27,106 nt of DNA from an uncultured Alphaproteobacteria bacterium (GTDB lineage: Bacteria > Pseudomonadota > Alphaproteobacteria > RF32 > CAG-239). Below the pieces are notes generated by a model, which did no database searches, was not told where the DNA came from, and saw only the letters and a list, made by a program, of their open reading frames with translations. Of the stretch, positions 14,022-22,998 are shown one piece after another. The DNA lies in contig CALXTG010000070.1 in the NCBI GenBank assembly GCA_944391355.1, forward strand, positions 1 through 27,106, in the 5' to 3' direction. The position numbers were made by a program, and so were the translations under genes. How positions within the stretch are numbered: the first letter of the stretch is position 1; each line of letters opens with the position of its first letter.

Positions 14022-15469
14022 TATCCGACACTCCCTTCAAGACTGATATTAATTAATTTTGCCGCTTCAATGGCAAACTCCATCGGCAGCTGCTGCATAA
14101 CCTCTTTACAAAAGCCGTTGACAATCAGGCTGACAGCTTCCTCGGGGGCAATGCCGCGCTGCAGGCAGTAAAACAGCTGTTCGTCGCTGATTTTCGAGGT
14201 GGTGGCCTCATGCTCTATCCGCGCGCTTTTATTGCGGTTTTCGATATAAGGGACGGTATGCGACCCGCAGTTTCTGCCGATCAACAGACTGTCGCACTGC
14301 GAATAATTGCGGGCGCAGGAAGCTCCCGGCGCAACCCTGACCAACCCGCGGTAAGTCTGGTTAGAAAATCCGGCGGAAATACCTTTGGAAATGATTTTGG
14401 AACGGGTATTTTTACCGATATGAATCATCTTGGTGCCGGTATCGGCCTGCTGCCGGTTGTTGGTTATCGCAACCGAATAAAATTCGCCGACAGAATTATT
14501 ACCTTGCAGCACGCAGGAAGGATATTTCCAGGTTATCGCCGAACCGGTTTCAACCTGCGTCCAGGAAATTTTGGCATTATCGCCGCGGCAGGCCGCGCGT
14601 TTGGTCACAAAGTTGTAGACCCCGCCCTTACCGTCTTTGTCGCCGGGATACCAGTTCTGTACCGTCGAATATTTTACTTCGGCATTTTTCAAAACGACAA
14701 TTTCGACAATTGCGGCATGGAGCTGATTTTCATCACGCTGCGGCGCGGTACAGCCCTCAAGATAGCTGACATAACTTTCATCATCGGCAATAATCAGGGT
14801 GCGTTCAAACTGGCCGGTATTTTTGGCATTAATCCGGAAATAGGTCGACAATTCCATCGGGCAGCGAATGCCTTTGGGAATATAAACAAAAGAACCGTCG
14901 GTAAAGACCGCCGAATTGAGGCAGGCAAAATAATTGTCGGTGTAGGGCACCACCGAACCGAGATACTTCTTTACCAAATCGGGATGATCGCGAACCGCCT
15001 CGGAAATCGAACAGAAAATAATCCCCTGTTCGGCAAGTTTCTGACGATAGGTCGTCGCCACCGAAACGCTGTCAAAAACCGCGTCTACGGCAACCACGCC
15101 GGCCAAAACTTCCTGCTCTTTAAGGGGAATGCCGAGTTTGGCATAAGTATCAAGCAGTTCGGGATCAACCTCGTCGAGGCTCTTGGGGGCAGCTTTCTGC
15201 CTGGGCGCCGAATAGTAGTATAAATCCTGATAATCTATCGGCGGATATTCAAGATTAGCCCATTTGGGCTCTTTCATTTTCTGCCAAAACTCAAAAGCCT
15301 TTAAACGGAATTCCAACAGCCATTCCGGTTCATTTTTCTTGGCGGAAATAAAACGGATAATATCGGCGTTAAGCCCTTTGGGGGCGGTATCGGCGGCAAT
15401 TTCGGTCACAAAGCCGTATTTATATTTATCACCGCTTTCATCTATAATCTGAGGCTGGGATTTGTTCAT
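14021..15469 (-). CDS. sufB: SUF scaffold protein SufB
   Basis: SufB is the core of the SufBC2D scaffold where sulfur arrives and the cluster is assembled. The 482-residue length and the sequence GIRCPMELSTYFRINAKNTGQFERTLI, the LEGCTAP segment, RNYSQCDSLLIG (persulfide-receiving Cys region) and RIEHEATTSKISDEQLFYCLQRG (conserved Glu/His) identify it firmly. It is the first gene of the operon, whereas many alphaproteobacteria have iscR and a first sufS ahead of it; here the upstream gene is divergent and unrelated. AAAGGAAG precedes the ATG at 15469. Confidence 0.98.
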   Translation of the reverse strand: MNKSQPQIIDESGDKYKYGFVTEIAADTAPKGLNADIIRFISAKKNEPEWLLEFRLKAFEFWQKMKEPKWANLEYPPIDYQDLYYYSAPRQKAAPKSLDEVDPELLDTYAKLGIPLKEQEVLAGVVAVDAVFDSVSVATTYRQKLAEQGIIFCSISEAVRDHPDLVKKYLGSVVPYTDNYFACLNSAVFTDGSFVYIPKGIRCPMELSTYFRINAKNTGQFERTLIIADDESYVSYLEGCTAPQRDENQLHAAIVEIVVLKNAEVKYSTVQNWYPGDKDGKGGVYNFVTKRAACRGDNAKISWTQVETGSAITWKYPSCVLQGNNSVGEFYSVAITNNRQQADTGTKMIHIGKNTRSKIISKGISAGFSNQTYRGLVRVAPGASCARNYSQCDSLLIGRNCGSHTVPYIENRNKSARIEHEATTSKISDEQLFYCLQRGIAPEEAVSLIVNGFCKEVMQQLPMEFAIEAAKLINISLEGSVG

Positions 15470-15492
15470 CTTTCTTCCTTTATTTCCTGATA

Positions 15493-15521
15493 AAAGTAAG
15501 ATTAATCGCGCAAAAAAGCAA
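15493..15521 (-). promoter_or_regulatory. Possible promoter of the suf operon
   Basis: On the minus strand TTGCTT, a 17-nt spacer and TACTTT lie 24-52 nt upstream of sufB. The -10 is poor. The -35 is the same hexamer (TTGCTT) as in the putative yajC promoter. No IscR, Irr or RirA-type operator is recognisable. Confidence 0.25.
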
Positions 15522-15601
15522 CCTCTATTTCACCATTATTTAGCAATTATTAATCATCTTGGTGTTAATCTGCCGTGAAGTAATGATTTTACGGAGCGTT
15601 T

Positions 15602-16540
15602 ATGAACAGAAGACTGCTCATCATAGTGCTGCCGCTGCTGCTGTTTTTGAACGGCTGCGGTTTTTCCTCCGGGCGAATCGAGCTGTTTAACAGCTTCGGC
15701 AATTTTTTCAACAGCACGCCGGAATCGGTCAGAGTCCGCCGCGGCGATACTTTATACAGTATCTCGCGCAAATATGACGTGCCGATCCGCGAAATGATTG
15801 AGCGTAATAACCTGCGTCCGCCCTACACGCTCAAAGTCGGCCAGATTCTGCGGCTGCCGACCGCCAAGTATCATGTCGTTGCCAAAGGCGACACCTTATA
15901 TAATATCTCTAAACGCTATGATGTCGAAATGAGTTCCGTCAGCCGCCTGAATAATCTGAGCGCGCCTTATGCCCTGCGTATCGGCCAGAAGCTGGTTCTG
16001 CCGGGACAGGTAGTGGCCAGCAGCTATCAGCCGGCCTCTTATTCGGCACCGGCCAAAACCGCCGCTCCGGCCAAGAAAACCAACACGAAAGCCGCGTCAA
16101 CCCGCAAAACGTTACCAAAACAAAACACCAAACCGGCAAAATATGTTGCCCCCTCCAAATATCGCAAGAGCAAGTTTGACTGGCCGGTCAAAGGCAAGGT
16201 TATCTCTAATTTCGGCACTATCGGCAAAGGACGCAATAACGACGGCATCAACATTCAGGCGGCGCTGGGAACGGCTGTCAAAGCCGCCGATGCCGGAACG
16301 GTCGCCTATGCCGGCAACGAGCTTAAGGGGTTCGGAAATTTGATTCTGATCCGCCACAATGACGGCTGGATCACGGCTTATGCGCATAATGACAGAATCC
16401 TGGTTAAAAAGGGACAGAAAGTGCGCAAAGGCGAAAAGATTTCCACAGTCGGCAGCACCGGCGGCGTCAACTCGCCCCAGCTGCATTTTGAAATCCGCTG
16501 CGGCAAAAAAGCCCTTAACCCGCTCGGATACTTAAAATAA
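15602..16540 (+). CDS. NlpD-like LysM/M23 lipoprotein with degenerate active site
   Basis: The N-terminus is a lipoprotein signal (hydrophobic helix, lipobox LNGC, C19). Two LysM peptidoglycan-binding domains follow (residues 43-86 and 90-134), then an Ala/Lys/Pro-rich linker (140-190) and an M23/LytM domain (195-310). The M23 zinc ligands are largely lost: the HxxxD site reads NDGIN (N213, N217) and the final HxH reads QLH (Q293, H295). It should therefore be a non-enzymatic LytM factor that activates a cell-wall amidase during division, like NlpD or EnvC. The place directly before yajC-secDF is common in alphaproteobacteria. The 312-residue length is normal. Confidence 0.9.
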   Translation: MNRRLLIIVLPLLLFLNGCGFSSGRIELFNSFGNFFNSTPESVRVRRGDTLYSISRKYDVPIREMIERNNLRPPYTLKVGQILRLPTAKYHVVAKGDTLYNISKRYDVEMSSVSRLNNLSAPYALRIGQKLVLPGQVVASSYQPASYSAPAKTAAPAKKTNTKAASTRKTLPKQNTKPAKYVAPSKYRKSKFDWPVKGKVISNFGTIGKGRNNDGINIQAALGTAVKAADAGTVAYAGNELKGFGNLILIRHNDGWITAYAHNDRILVKKGQKVRKGEKISTVGSTGGVNSPQLHFEIRCGKKALNPLGYLK

Positions 16541-16579
16541 CTTCCGCCGCGAAAAAAACACTTGTTTAATTGCGCCGAC

Positions 16580-16609
16580 TTGCTTATTGTAGACAGACGA
16601 AACTATATA
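16580..16609 (+). promoter_or_regulatory. Possible promoter of yajC-secD-secF
   Basis: TTGCTT (16580-16585), an 18-nt spacer and TATATA (16604-16609), 39 nt before the yajC ATG. The interval is AT-rich and nothing better is seen. Confidence 0.35.
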
Positions 16610-16647
16610 AATAATAAATGCAAACCGAATTAATTTAGGAGAAGTAA

Positions 16648-17022
16648 ATGTTTATCAGCAATGCTTTCGCTCAGGCCGCGGAAACAACGGCCACCGCCGC
16701 CAATTCTTGGCAGGGAACGGTTTTACAGCTGGGACTGATTTTTGCCATTTTCTATCTGCTGCTCATTCGCCCGCAGCAAAAAAGAATCAAACAGCATGAA
16801 GCAAAAGTCCGCGCGGTTCAGAAAGGCGATTATGTCATCACCGGCGGCGGCATCAATGCCAAAGTGATTGACGCTTCGGACCCCGTTGATCTGACGGTTG
16901 AAATTGCCGACGGCATTAAAGTCAGCGTTAACCGCGGCACACTCCGCGAAGTTATCAGCGCCGAGGAAATGAAAGCTCTCAAAGCGCAGCCGGCGAACTC
17001 CAATAAAAAATCTAAAAAATAA
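16648..17022 (+). CDS. yajC: Sec translocon accessory subunit YajC
   Basis: YajC is a small inner-membrane protein that associates with SecDF and the SecYEG channel. The 124 residues show one membrane helix (about 25-41, LQLGLIFAIFYLLLIRPQQKR) followed by the diagnostic RPQQKR and a cytoplasmic domain KGDYVITGGGINAKVIDASD...VEIADGIKVSVNRGTLREVI. The C-terminus is Lys/Asn-rich. AGGAG lies 8 nt upstream. secD starts 11 nt after the stop codon, so the three genes form an operon. Confidence 0.96.
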   Translation: MFISNAFAQAAETTATAANSWQGTVLQLGLIFAIFYLLLIRPQQKRIKQHEAKVRAVQKGDYVITGGGINAKVIDASDPVDLTVEIADGIKVSVNRGTLREVISAEEMKALKAQPANSNKKSKK

Positions 17023-17033
17023 AAGGTACTGAA

Positions 17034-18578
17034 ATGTATAAATTATCCCGTACAAGAATAATTTTAATCTTGTTGGTATGTCTGATCGGCATTTTCTTTG
17101 CAATCCCCAACCTGATTAAAAACAAAGAAGCCCTGCCCTCCTGGTGGCAGCCGGTTAATCTGGGCCTCGACCTGCAGGGCGGTTCCAACCTGCTTTTGGA
17201 AGTCAAAATCGATGACGTTCTCAAAGAGAGAATGGGAACGGTTGAAGATTCCGTCCGCCAGGTTCTGCGCGAAAACAAAATCCGCTATCAGAATTTGAAA
17301 GCCGGAGATACTTCCGTCACCGTAAAAATCGATAATCTCAGCGCCCGCAATCAGGCAATGGGATTGTTCAAAAAGCTTGACAACGAAATGAATGTCGCCG
17401 AGACCGGAAACGGGGTAATTGAGATTACTTACAATGAAATGGCGCTGAACGCTCTCAAAAAGAGAATCGTCGACCAGTCGATTGAGATCGTCCGCCGCCG
17501 TATTGACGAACTGGGAACCAAGGAGCCGGTTATCCAGGGACAGGGAACCGACCGCATCGTCGTTCAGCTGCCCGGTTTGCAGAATCCGGAATATGTAAAA
17601 TCCCTGCTCGGCAAAACCGCCAAAATGTCTTTCCACCTGGTTGACGAAAATTCAACCGCCATGGACGCCCGCCGCGGCAAATTGTCGGCGGCCTCGCGTC
17701 TGGCCAAAGGGGTCGGCGGCGAAACTTATGTTATTTCCCGCAAGCCGATTATCGGCGGCGAACATCTGGTTGACTCCCAACCGAATTTTCAGGAAGGCAG
17801 CCCGGTCGTCAGCTTTAAGTTTGACACGGTCGGCGGCAAAAAATTCGGTGAAGTCACTAAAGAAAATGTCGGCTCGCGCTTAGCAATCGTTTTGGATAAC
17901 GAAGTTATTTCGGCTCCGGTTATTCAGACCGCCATTCTCGGCGGCAGCGGCATCATCAGCGGCAATTTTACGGTTAAAGACGCCAATGACCTGGCTTTGC
18001 TGCTGCGTTCCGGCGCATTGCCCGCTCCGCTGGAAGTTCTGGAAGAAAGAACCGTCGGCGCGGGTCTGGGCGCCGATTCAATCCGTGACGGTGTTACCGC
18101 TTCGGTTATCGGGCTGATTGCCGTGGTTATCTTTATGATTGCCGCTTACGGCCTGTTCGGCATTTTTACGACGATTGCCGTATTTATGAATCTGTTCCTG
18201 ATGCTCGGCGCTCTGAGCTTTATGGGGGCGACCCTGACGCTGCCCGGTATTGCCGGTATCATTCTGACAATCGGTATGGCGGTTGACGCCAATGTTCTGA
18301 TTTTTGAGCGCATGCGCGAAGAGGTCAAGGCCGGCCGTTCAACCCGCGACGCCGCGGACGCCGGTTTTAACGAAGCGTGGGGAACAATTGTCGACTCCAA
18401 CCTGACGACTTTGGTCGCGGCTTTTGTTCTGTTTTATTTCGGAACCGGTCCGGTCAGAGGGTTTGCCGTTACGCTGACAATCGGTATTCTGACCTCAATG
18501 TTTACGTCGGTTACCGTTACCCGGGTGATTATTTCGACCTGGATTAACCGTTACAAACCGACCAAACTTCCGATTTAA
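17034..18578 (+). CDS. secD: Protein translocase subunit SecD
   Basis: SecD works with SecF as an RND-type, proton-driven motor that pulls exported proteins through SecYEG on the periplasmic side. The 514-residue protein has an N-terminal membrane helix (about 8-24), the signature GLDLQGG (44-50), the P1 head domain (IVRRRIDELGTKEPVIQGQGTDRIVVQLPG), and a C-terminal five-helix block beginning near residue 350, with GIAGIILTIGMAVDANVLIFERMREE carrying the conserved Asp of the proton path. The length lies within the range for proteobacterial SecD. Confidence 0.98.
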   Translation: MYKLSRTRIILILLVCLIGIFFAIPNLIKNKEALPSWWQPVNLGLDLQGGSNLLLEVKIDDVLKERMGTVEDSVRQVLRENKIRYQNLKAGDTSVTVKIDNLSARNQAMGLFKKLDNEMNVAETGNGVIEITYNEMALNALKKRIVDQSIEIVRRRIDELGTKEPVIQGQGTDRIVVQLPGLQNPEYVKSLLGKTAKMSFHLVDENSTAMDARRGKLSAASRLAKGVGGETYVISRKPIIGGEHLVDSQPNFQEGSPVVSFKFDTVGGKKFGEVTKENVGSRLAIVLDNEVISAPVIQTAILGGSGIISGNFTVKDANDLALLLRSGALPAPLEVLEERTVGAGLGADSIRDGVTASVIGLIAVVIFMIAAYGLFGIFTTIAVFMNLFLMLGALSFMGATLTLPGIAGIILTIGMAVDANVLIFERMREEVKAGRSTRDAADAGFNEAWGTIVDSNLTTLVAAFVLFYFGTGPVRGFAVTLTIGILTSMFTSVTVTRVIISTWINRYKPTKLPI

Positions 18579-18598
18579 TTTGAAGAAAGACGAATAAA

Positions 18599-19534
18599 AT
18601 GAGAATTTTTAACTGGATTACAAAAGATACCAACATCGATTTTATGGGCGCGCGCAAGCTGACCTATGCCTTGTCGGCTCTGATGATGGTACTGGCCGTT
18701 GCGTCAATGGCATTTAAGGGCTTTAATTACGGAATTGATTTTTCCGGCGGTATTCTGATGGAAATATCTTCCGATCAGGTTATTAATCTGGACGAACTGC
18801 GCAACAAGCTTGACGGCGTGGATATCGGCGAAATCAATCTGCAGACTATCGGCGAAAGCGGCAAGGAAGTCATGATCCGGGCACAGGCTTCGGGCATGGA
18901 TGAAAAATCGCAAATGGCCGCCATTAAGCAGATTAAAGAAATCATCGGCAGCGACGTGCAATATAATAAAATCGAGCTGGTCGGGCCGCAGGTCGGCGAT
19001 GAGCTGAAAAAAGCCGGCGTTATCGCTTCGGTTATTGCGGTTCTCGGCATTACCCTTTATATCTGGGTTCGTTTTGAATGGCAGTTTGCACTGGGGGCAA
19101 TGCTCGGCCTGGTTCATGACCTGGTCGTCACCGTCGGGCTGCTCTCGGCTTTCGGAATGGATTTCAGCCTGACGACGATTGCCGCGATTTTAACCCTGGC
19201 CGGCTATTCGGTCAACGATACGGTGGTGACCTATGACCGTATCCGCGAGAATCTGCGCAAATATAAATCAATGCCGCAATATGAGCTTCTGAATAAAAGT
19301 ATCAATGATATTTTCTCAAGAACCTTATTGACCGGCATGACGACTTTGCTGGCCGCAATTGCCCTGTTTATTTTCGGCGGCGATACGCTGAGAAGTTTCT
19401 CTTTCACAATTCTGTGGGGGGTAATTATCGGAACTTATTCTTCGATTTATGTTTCGGCCGTCTTCCTGAATCTGTTTAATCTGAAGGCAACTCAGGAAGA
19501 AAAAGTTATCAACCCGTTCGGAAACGTTGATTAA
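18599..19534 (+). CDS. secF: Protein translocase subunit SecF
   Basis: SecF pairs with SecD. In its 311 residues are an N-terminal membrane helix (about 22-38), the signature GIDFSGG (45-51), a short periplasmic domain, and five C-terminal helices including TLAGYSVNDTVVTYDRIREN, where the conserved Asp and Arg lie. AAGAAAGACGAATAAA before the ATG gives a weak ribosome-binding site; the gap to secD is 20 nt. It closes the operon before a strong terminator. Confidence 0.98.
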   Translation: MRIFNWITKDTNIDFMGARKLTYALSALMMVLAVASMAFKGFNYGIDFSGGILMEISSDQVINLDELRNKLDGVDIGEINLQTIGESGKEVMIRAQASGMDEKSQMAAIKQIKEIIGSDVQYNKIELVGPQVGDELKKAGVIASVIAVLGITLYIWVRFEWQFALGAMLGLVHDLVVTVGLLSAFGMDFSLTTIAAILTLAGYSVNDTVVTYDRIRENLRKYKSMPQYELLNKSINDIFSRTLLTGMTTLLAAIALFIFGGDTLRSFSFTILWGVIIGTYSSIYVSAVFLNLFNLKATQEEKVINPFGNVD

Positions 19535-19556
19535 ATTTTCAGGGTTTGAACGTCCC

Positions 19557-19589
19557 GCCCCGTTTGATGATTCAAGCGGGGCTTTTTTT
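19557..19589 (+). terminator. Intrinsic terminator after secF
   Basis: GCCCCGTTTGA (19557-19567) pairs with TCAAGCGGGGC (19572-19582; one G-T wobble) with a 4-nt loop and runs into seven T. Confidence 0.9.
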
Positions 19590-19730
19590 ACAAACCGTCC
19601 GCCCGTAAGCGGCGTTCAGCCCTGTTTTCGGAAGAAAGCAAAGATGTTAATTTTTTAGCGGCGGCACTTGCATTTTGAGAAAAAGCATGTTACATAATTG
19701 TTACGGAATGAAATATGCAGGTGTTATATC

Positions 19731-20087
19731 ATGATTATTGATAGTAACAATAAAAAGCAACGCAGCATTTTGACAAACAAATGCTTTTATCAGACGACGG
19801 CGCAGATTATGCACGACTTCGAAAGCAAGGGCTATGCCAATTCTGCCGATGAAACCGCCAAAGTCATTTCCGCTTATCACCAGATTGTCAAGAAAAAATC
19901 CAAAAACAATTACAACGAGGACTATAATGCGGCTTTCCGCCGGATTGACAATGCGATTCAGTCACTGGCCAATAAAGTATTTTACAGTGATAAAAACAGT
20001 CTGGATTATGCCTATCATTCCTTTGAAGAATTTGACCATATTAATGCCATTGTCACCCGCCAGCGGGTCAAAAAGGGTTCGCTCTAA
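19731..20087 (+). CDS. Hypothetical protein
   Basis: This 118-residue protein is unrecognised. I prefer ATG 19731 (AGGTG about 9 nt upstream) over an in-frame TTG at 19698. The sequence is hydrophilic and helix-rich: MIIDSNNKKQRSILTNKCF, then ADETAKVISAYHQIVKKKSKNNYNEDYNAAFRRIDNAIQSLANKVFYSD, and ends KKGSL. It has no signal peptide or membrane segment. Its composition lies between the AT-rich accessory genes and the core genes. It stands alone between the sec operon terminator and a REP-like repeat. Confidence 0.65.
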   Translation: MIIDSNNKKQRSILTNKCFYQTTAQIMHDFESKGYANSADETAKVISAYHQIVKKKSKNNYNEDYNAAFRRIDNAIQSLANKVFYSDKNSLDYAYHSFEEFDHINAIVTRQRVKKGSL

Positions 20088-20181
20088 ACTTCTTCCGTTT
20101 TTCCCTGTTTAGCCGTTGACCGTCAATAAACGCGGATAATCGGCGGTGTCCGGAGCTTTATTCTCCGGCGCGATTCTTTAT

Positions 20182-20250
20182 TGTCATTCCGGGCTTGACC
20201 GGAGCAGCAGCCCGCATACCGTCACTCTCTGACTTGATCAGAGCATGACA
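20182..20250. repeat. REP-like repeat (two units)
   Basis: Two adjacent units of the type GTCATTCCGGGCTTGACCGG and GTCACTCTCTGACTTGATCA, each with an inverted-repeat core around CTTGA. The same family appears at 26799-26896. Such units are widespread palindromic intergenic repeats in alphaproteobacteria. Confidence 0.6.
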
Positions 20251-20298
20251 GAAAAAGAAAAAATCGAAATAATGACACTATTAAAATTTTATCATGAA

Positions 20299-20324
20299 GT
20301 TTCTGTATCAGACAGCCACAGAGC
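20299..20324 (-). repeat. 26-nt conserved 3'-end motif after tolA
   Basis: GTTTCTGTATCAG...CCACAGAGC (plus strand) matches 24905-24930 at 23 of 26 positions. It begins 8 nt after the tolA stop codon. On the transcript TCTGT and ACAGA can pair around an 11-nt loop. Confidence 0.55.
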
Positions 20325-20332
20325 GGGATTTT

Positions 20333-21271
20333 TTACATGATTTGACCCGACATCGGATTAAACCTCAGCAACATCTCTTTCCACATATCATAGCGATCGG
20401 CATATTTTTCGGGGAAAATTTTGTAAACATCGGAACAAATGTAGACGGCGCGGCGGGCGCTGTCGGCAACCGAGCGGAAATGTGCGTCGCTGTTGTAACG
20501 GTCATTGTCAAGAATTTTCACTTCGCGGATTGCCCCGTCGGAACCGAGCAGAACCCGGATACTGACAATCATATCCTGAATCCCCATGGCGCCGGGGTCA
20601 AGATTCCAACAGGCGCGCAAACGCCCGGCAATAGCGTCGGTTTCAGAAATCGAGAGTTCGCTGAAATAAGAGCCGCCGACACCGCCTTCAATGCCGGTAT
20701 TGTTGACGGTTGTCCCTTCTTTAATCGTCGCTTCTTCATCAATTTCGCCGAGATTCTTTTCCAACGCATCGACTGACGCCAGCAGACTCTTCAGCGGATT
20801 AGCCAAAGTCGGCGCTTTTTTATCCTGCGGCTTTGCGGCCTTTTTCGGCGCTTCGGGTTTGGGAGCCGGTTTGGTTTTCTCGGTTTTCTGTTTGGGAACG
20901 GCCGGTTTTTTGGGTTGCGGCGCAACCAGAAAATCTTTTTTCGGCGGGGTCGGCGCGGCTTCTTCTTTCGCCGGTTCTTTAACTTCTTTTTTTACCGGCT
21001 TGTTGTCGGGCACCGGCGGCGCTTTTTTATCTTCCTGCGTATATTTTTCTTCAACTTTGCGCTTAATGGTACTGGCCTTTTTATCCTCCTTGCCGAATTT
21101 GGCTTTGGCGGGAAGATTAGTCATTTCCGAAATTTTAACCTGATTTAAATCGACGATAATCGGCACCTGACTGATAACCGGTTTATGAAACCACGAAAAA
21201 GGCAGATCAATGATAATCAGCAAAAAGACGACCACATGCAGCGCCAGCGATTTATACAGGGATTCTTTCAT
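20333..21271 (-). CDS. tolA: Cell-envelope protein TolA
   Basis: TolA links the TolQR inner-membrane motor to TolB and Pal at the outer membrane and keeps the envelope together during division. The 312 residues show one N-terminal membrane anchor (about 7-27), a long Lys/Pro/Ala-rich domain (about 50-165, with many EKKAPPVP and PKPEAPKK stretches), and a C-terminal TolA/TonB-like domain (ETDAIAGRLRACWNLDPGAMG, VSIRVLLGSDGAIREVKILD). The Pro-rich rather than Ala-rich helical middle part resembles TonB and is common in alphaproteobacteria. tolB and pal, which usually follow, are absent; a REP-like repeat comes instead. Confidence 0.9.
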   Translation of the reverse strand: MKESLYKSLALHVVVFLLIIIDLPFSWFHKPVISQVPIIVDLNQVKISEMTNLPAKAKFGKEDKKASTIKRKVEEKYTQEDKKAPPVPDNKPVKKEVKEPAKEEAAPTPPKKDFLVAPQPKKPAVPKQKTEKTKPAPKPEAPKKAAKPQDKKAPTLANPLKSLLASVDALEKNLGEIDEEATIKEGTTVNNTGIEGGVGGSYFSELSISETDAIAGRLRACWNLDPGAMGIQDMIVSIRVLLGSDGAIREVKILDNDRYNSDAHFRSVADSARRAVYICSDVYKIFPEKYADRYDMWKEMLLRFNPMSGQIM

Positions 21272-21274
21272 CAG

Positions 21275-21718
21275 TTACTTTTTCTTCCTCTGCAAAGGCT
21301 TTGCTTCGGTTTTTAATCCGACTTTGTCAAAATTGGCTTCTTTAAGCAGTGCCATCAGCCCGATAACCCGGCCGTACTGCGCGTCCTTGTCGGCAGAAAT
21401 CGTCACCGAAACTTCCTGATTATTGGCGCGGATGGCATTAAGTTTTTCGACGATTTTCTCGGCGCTGATCTCACTTTCGCCAATATAAAAATAGCCTTCT
21501 TTGTCAACGCTGATATTGATTGATGTTTCTTCGCCGGTCAAAGCTTTGCCGCCGACTTTGGGCAGATCCAGCGCAATCCCCGAAGTCATCAGCGGGGCAG
21601 CCACCATAAACACCACCAAAAGCACCATCATCACGTCCATCAGATTGGTCATATTGATGTCGGCATTGCGGCGGCTGAAACGCTGCGAGCGGCGCGGTGT
21701 CTGCATATTAAAAGCCAT
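21275..21718 (-). CDS. tolR: Tol-Pal motor subunit TolR
   Basis: TolR belongs to the ExbD/TolR family and couples proton flow through TolQ to TolA movement. The 147-residue protein has a single membrane helix (about 25-45) holding the essential Asp, D28 in NMTNLMDVMMVLLVVFMVAAP, and a periplasmic domain (SINISVDKEGYFYIGE, VTISADKDAQYGRVIGLMALLKEANFDKVGL). It lies 3 nt from both tolA and tolQ. Confidence 0.96.
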   Translation of the reverse strand: MAFNMQTPRRSQRFSRRNADINMTNLMDVMMVLLVVFMVAAPLMTSGIALDLPKVGGKALTGEETSINISVDKEGYFYIGESEISAEKIVEKLNAIRANNQEVSVTISADKDAQYGRVIGLMALLKEANFDKVGLKTEAKPLQRKKK

Positions 21719-21721
21719 TGC

Positions 21722-22468
21722 CTATTCTCCCGCCATATCGGCTTTAATCGCCGTATCGTCAATTTCACGGGAAAGAATGGTTGAAAATTCGCTCATAAAA
21801 TTTTCCAGTTTTTTGGCATAGCGGTCAATCTCGGAAGAACTTTTGTTATAAGCGACCACCGCCGGAATAGCGGCAATCAGGCCGAAAGCGGTTGTAAACA
21901 AAGCTTCGGCGATACCGGGAGCCATAGCTGACAGCGAATTGCTCTGCGTTGTGGCAATCGCGTTAAAGGAATTGATAATTCCCCAAACCGTGCCGAACAG
22001 GCCGACCAGCGGCGCTACCGAACCGGTTGAAGCCAGAAAACCCATGCGGGTGTCCAGTTCGTCAATTTCCTTATCCATGGAAACCATCATGGCTTTTTCA
22101 ATACGCTGCTGCAGTGAAACCCCGCGGAAAGCGCGATCGGTTTTGGATTTCAGAATATTGGTGCGCTTCCATTCCTTCATCGCCGCCACAAACATCGCCG
22201 ACATCGGATCGCGCGGCCGGTTGCCGATGGCTTCATACAAGCGATCCAGCGAACCGCCCGACCAGAACTTTTCTTCAAACTGCCGCGACAATTGCTTAAC
22301 CTGACGCAGCGTTCCGAATTTTTCGATAATAATCGCCCAAGACCAAACCGAAGCGGCGATCAGACCGATCATAACCACTTTGGTTACCAGATCAGAAGCC
22401 CAGACCAAATCCCACATCGACATTCCCGAAGCGGCGGACGTAACGTCTGCTAAAGTTTGCGTATCCAT
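21722..22468 (-). CDS. tolQ: Tol-Pal motor subunit TolQ
   Basis: TolQ (MotA/TolQ/ExbB family) is the proton-channel subunit that forms a complex with TolR. The 248-residue protein has three membrane helices: about 28-50 (VTKVVMIGLIAASVWSWAIIIEKF), about 145-168 (STGSVAPLVGLFGTVWGIINSF) and about 190-212 (ALFTTAFGLIAAIPAVVAYN), with the large cytoplasmic loop between the first two. TVWGIINSF and the third-helix TTAFGLIAAIPAV are family signatures. It is first of the tolQRA block, 82 nt after ybgC. Confidence 0.96.
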   Translation of the reverse strand: MDTQTLADVTSAASGMSMWDLVWASDLVTKVVMIGLIAASVWSWAIIIEKFGTLRQVKQLSRQFEEKFWSGGSLDRLYEAIGNRPRDPMSAMFVAAMKEWKRTNILKSKTDRAFRGVSLQQRIEKAMMVSMDKEIDELDTRMGFLASTGSVAPLVGLFGTVWGIINSFNAIATTQSNSLSAMAPGIAEALFTTAFGLIAAIPAVVAYNKSSSEIDRYAKKLENFMSEFSTILSREIDDTAIKADMAGE

Positions 22469-22550
22469 ATTTTAACTTTCCTTTTTACCCATAAAAGACT
22501 GCCTGAAATTTCTCTTAATCTAGCAGCGAATCTTAAATAATTAATTAAAT

Positions 22551-22994
22551 TTACATATTTTTTTGTATTGCCGACACCAAAGTTTCGGGAATCCGCACCG
22601 GACGTTTCTTTTTCAGGCTCAAATGCGCGACCCGGACATCAAGGCTGACCAGCAGCTCCTCACCGCGCCAGATTTCCTGATGCATAACCGCCGAAGCGCC
22701 TTTTATTTCGGTCACCCGGCAGGTGACTTCCAAGGCATCGTCCAAAACCGCCGGCCGGTGATATTCAATTTCCAGATGTTTAACCGCAAAACCGCAGGCC
22801 TCGTCGGCTTCCAGCCCGTCCTGCTGGCGGCAGCCGAAACTGCGGATAAATTCGGTACGCGCCCGTTCGGCAAATTTGAGATAATTGGCATAATAAATAA
22901 TTCCGCCGGCATCGGTATCTTCATAATAAACCCTTACCGGTAAAACAAAAACACTCCCCCGCATTTGACCGCAGGCCGGAACAGTATCATACAT
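22551..22994 (-). CDS. ybgC: Acyl-CoA thioesterase YbgC (Tol-Pal-associated)
   Basis: YbgC is a hotdog-fold thioesterase encoded with the Tol-Pal genes in most proteobacteria; it hydrolyses short acyl-CoAs or acyl-ACP in the cytoplasm. The 147-residue protein carries YYEDTDAGGIIYYANYLKFAERARTEF, with the catalytic Asp of the 4HBT family in EDTDAGG, then AVKHLEIEYHRPAVLDDALEV. The ATG at 22994 has AGGAG inside the last codons of ruvB, which suggests coupling to ruvB. A second ATG (MRGSV) lies about 10 residues in. Confidence 0.93.
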   Translation of the reverse strand: MYDTVPACGQMRGSVFVLPVRVYYEDTDAGGIIYYANYLKFAERARTEFIRSFGCRQQDGLEADEACGFAVKHLEIEYHRPAVLDDALEVTCRVTEIKGASAVMHQEIWRGEELLVSLDVRVAHLSLKKKRPVRIPETLVSAIQKNM

Positions 22995-22998
22995 AACC

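Noticed and set aside
14210..15223. 337-codon plus-strand frame opposite sufB
   Set aside because: It is antisense to the clearly identified sufB, with the composition expected of a shadow frame in GC-rich coding sequence.
20182..20250. CRISPR-like repeat
   Set aside because: Two degenerate palindromic units with no regular spacers and no cas genes; they match the dispersed REP-like family instead.
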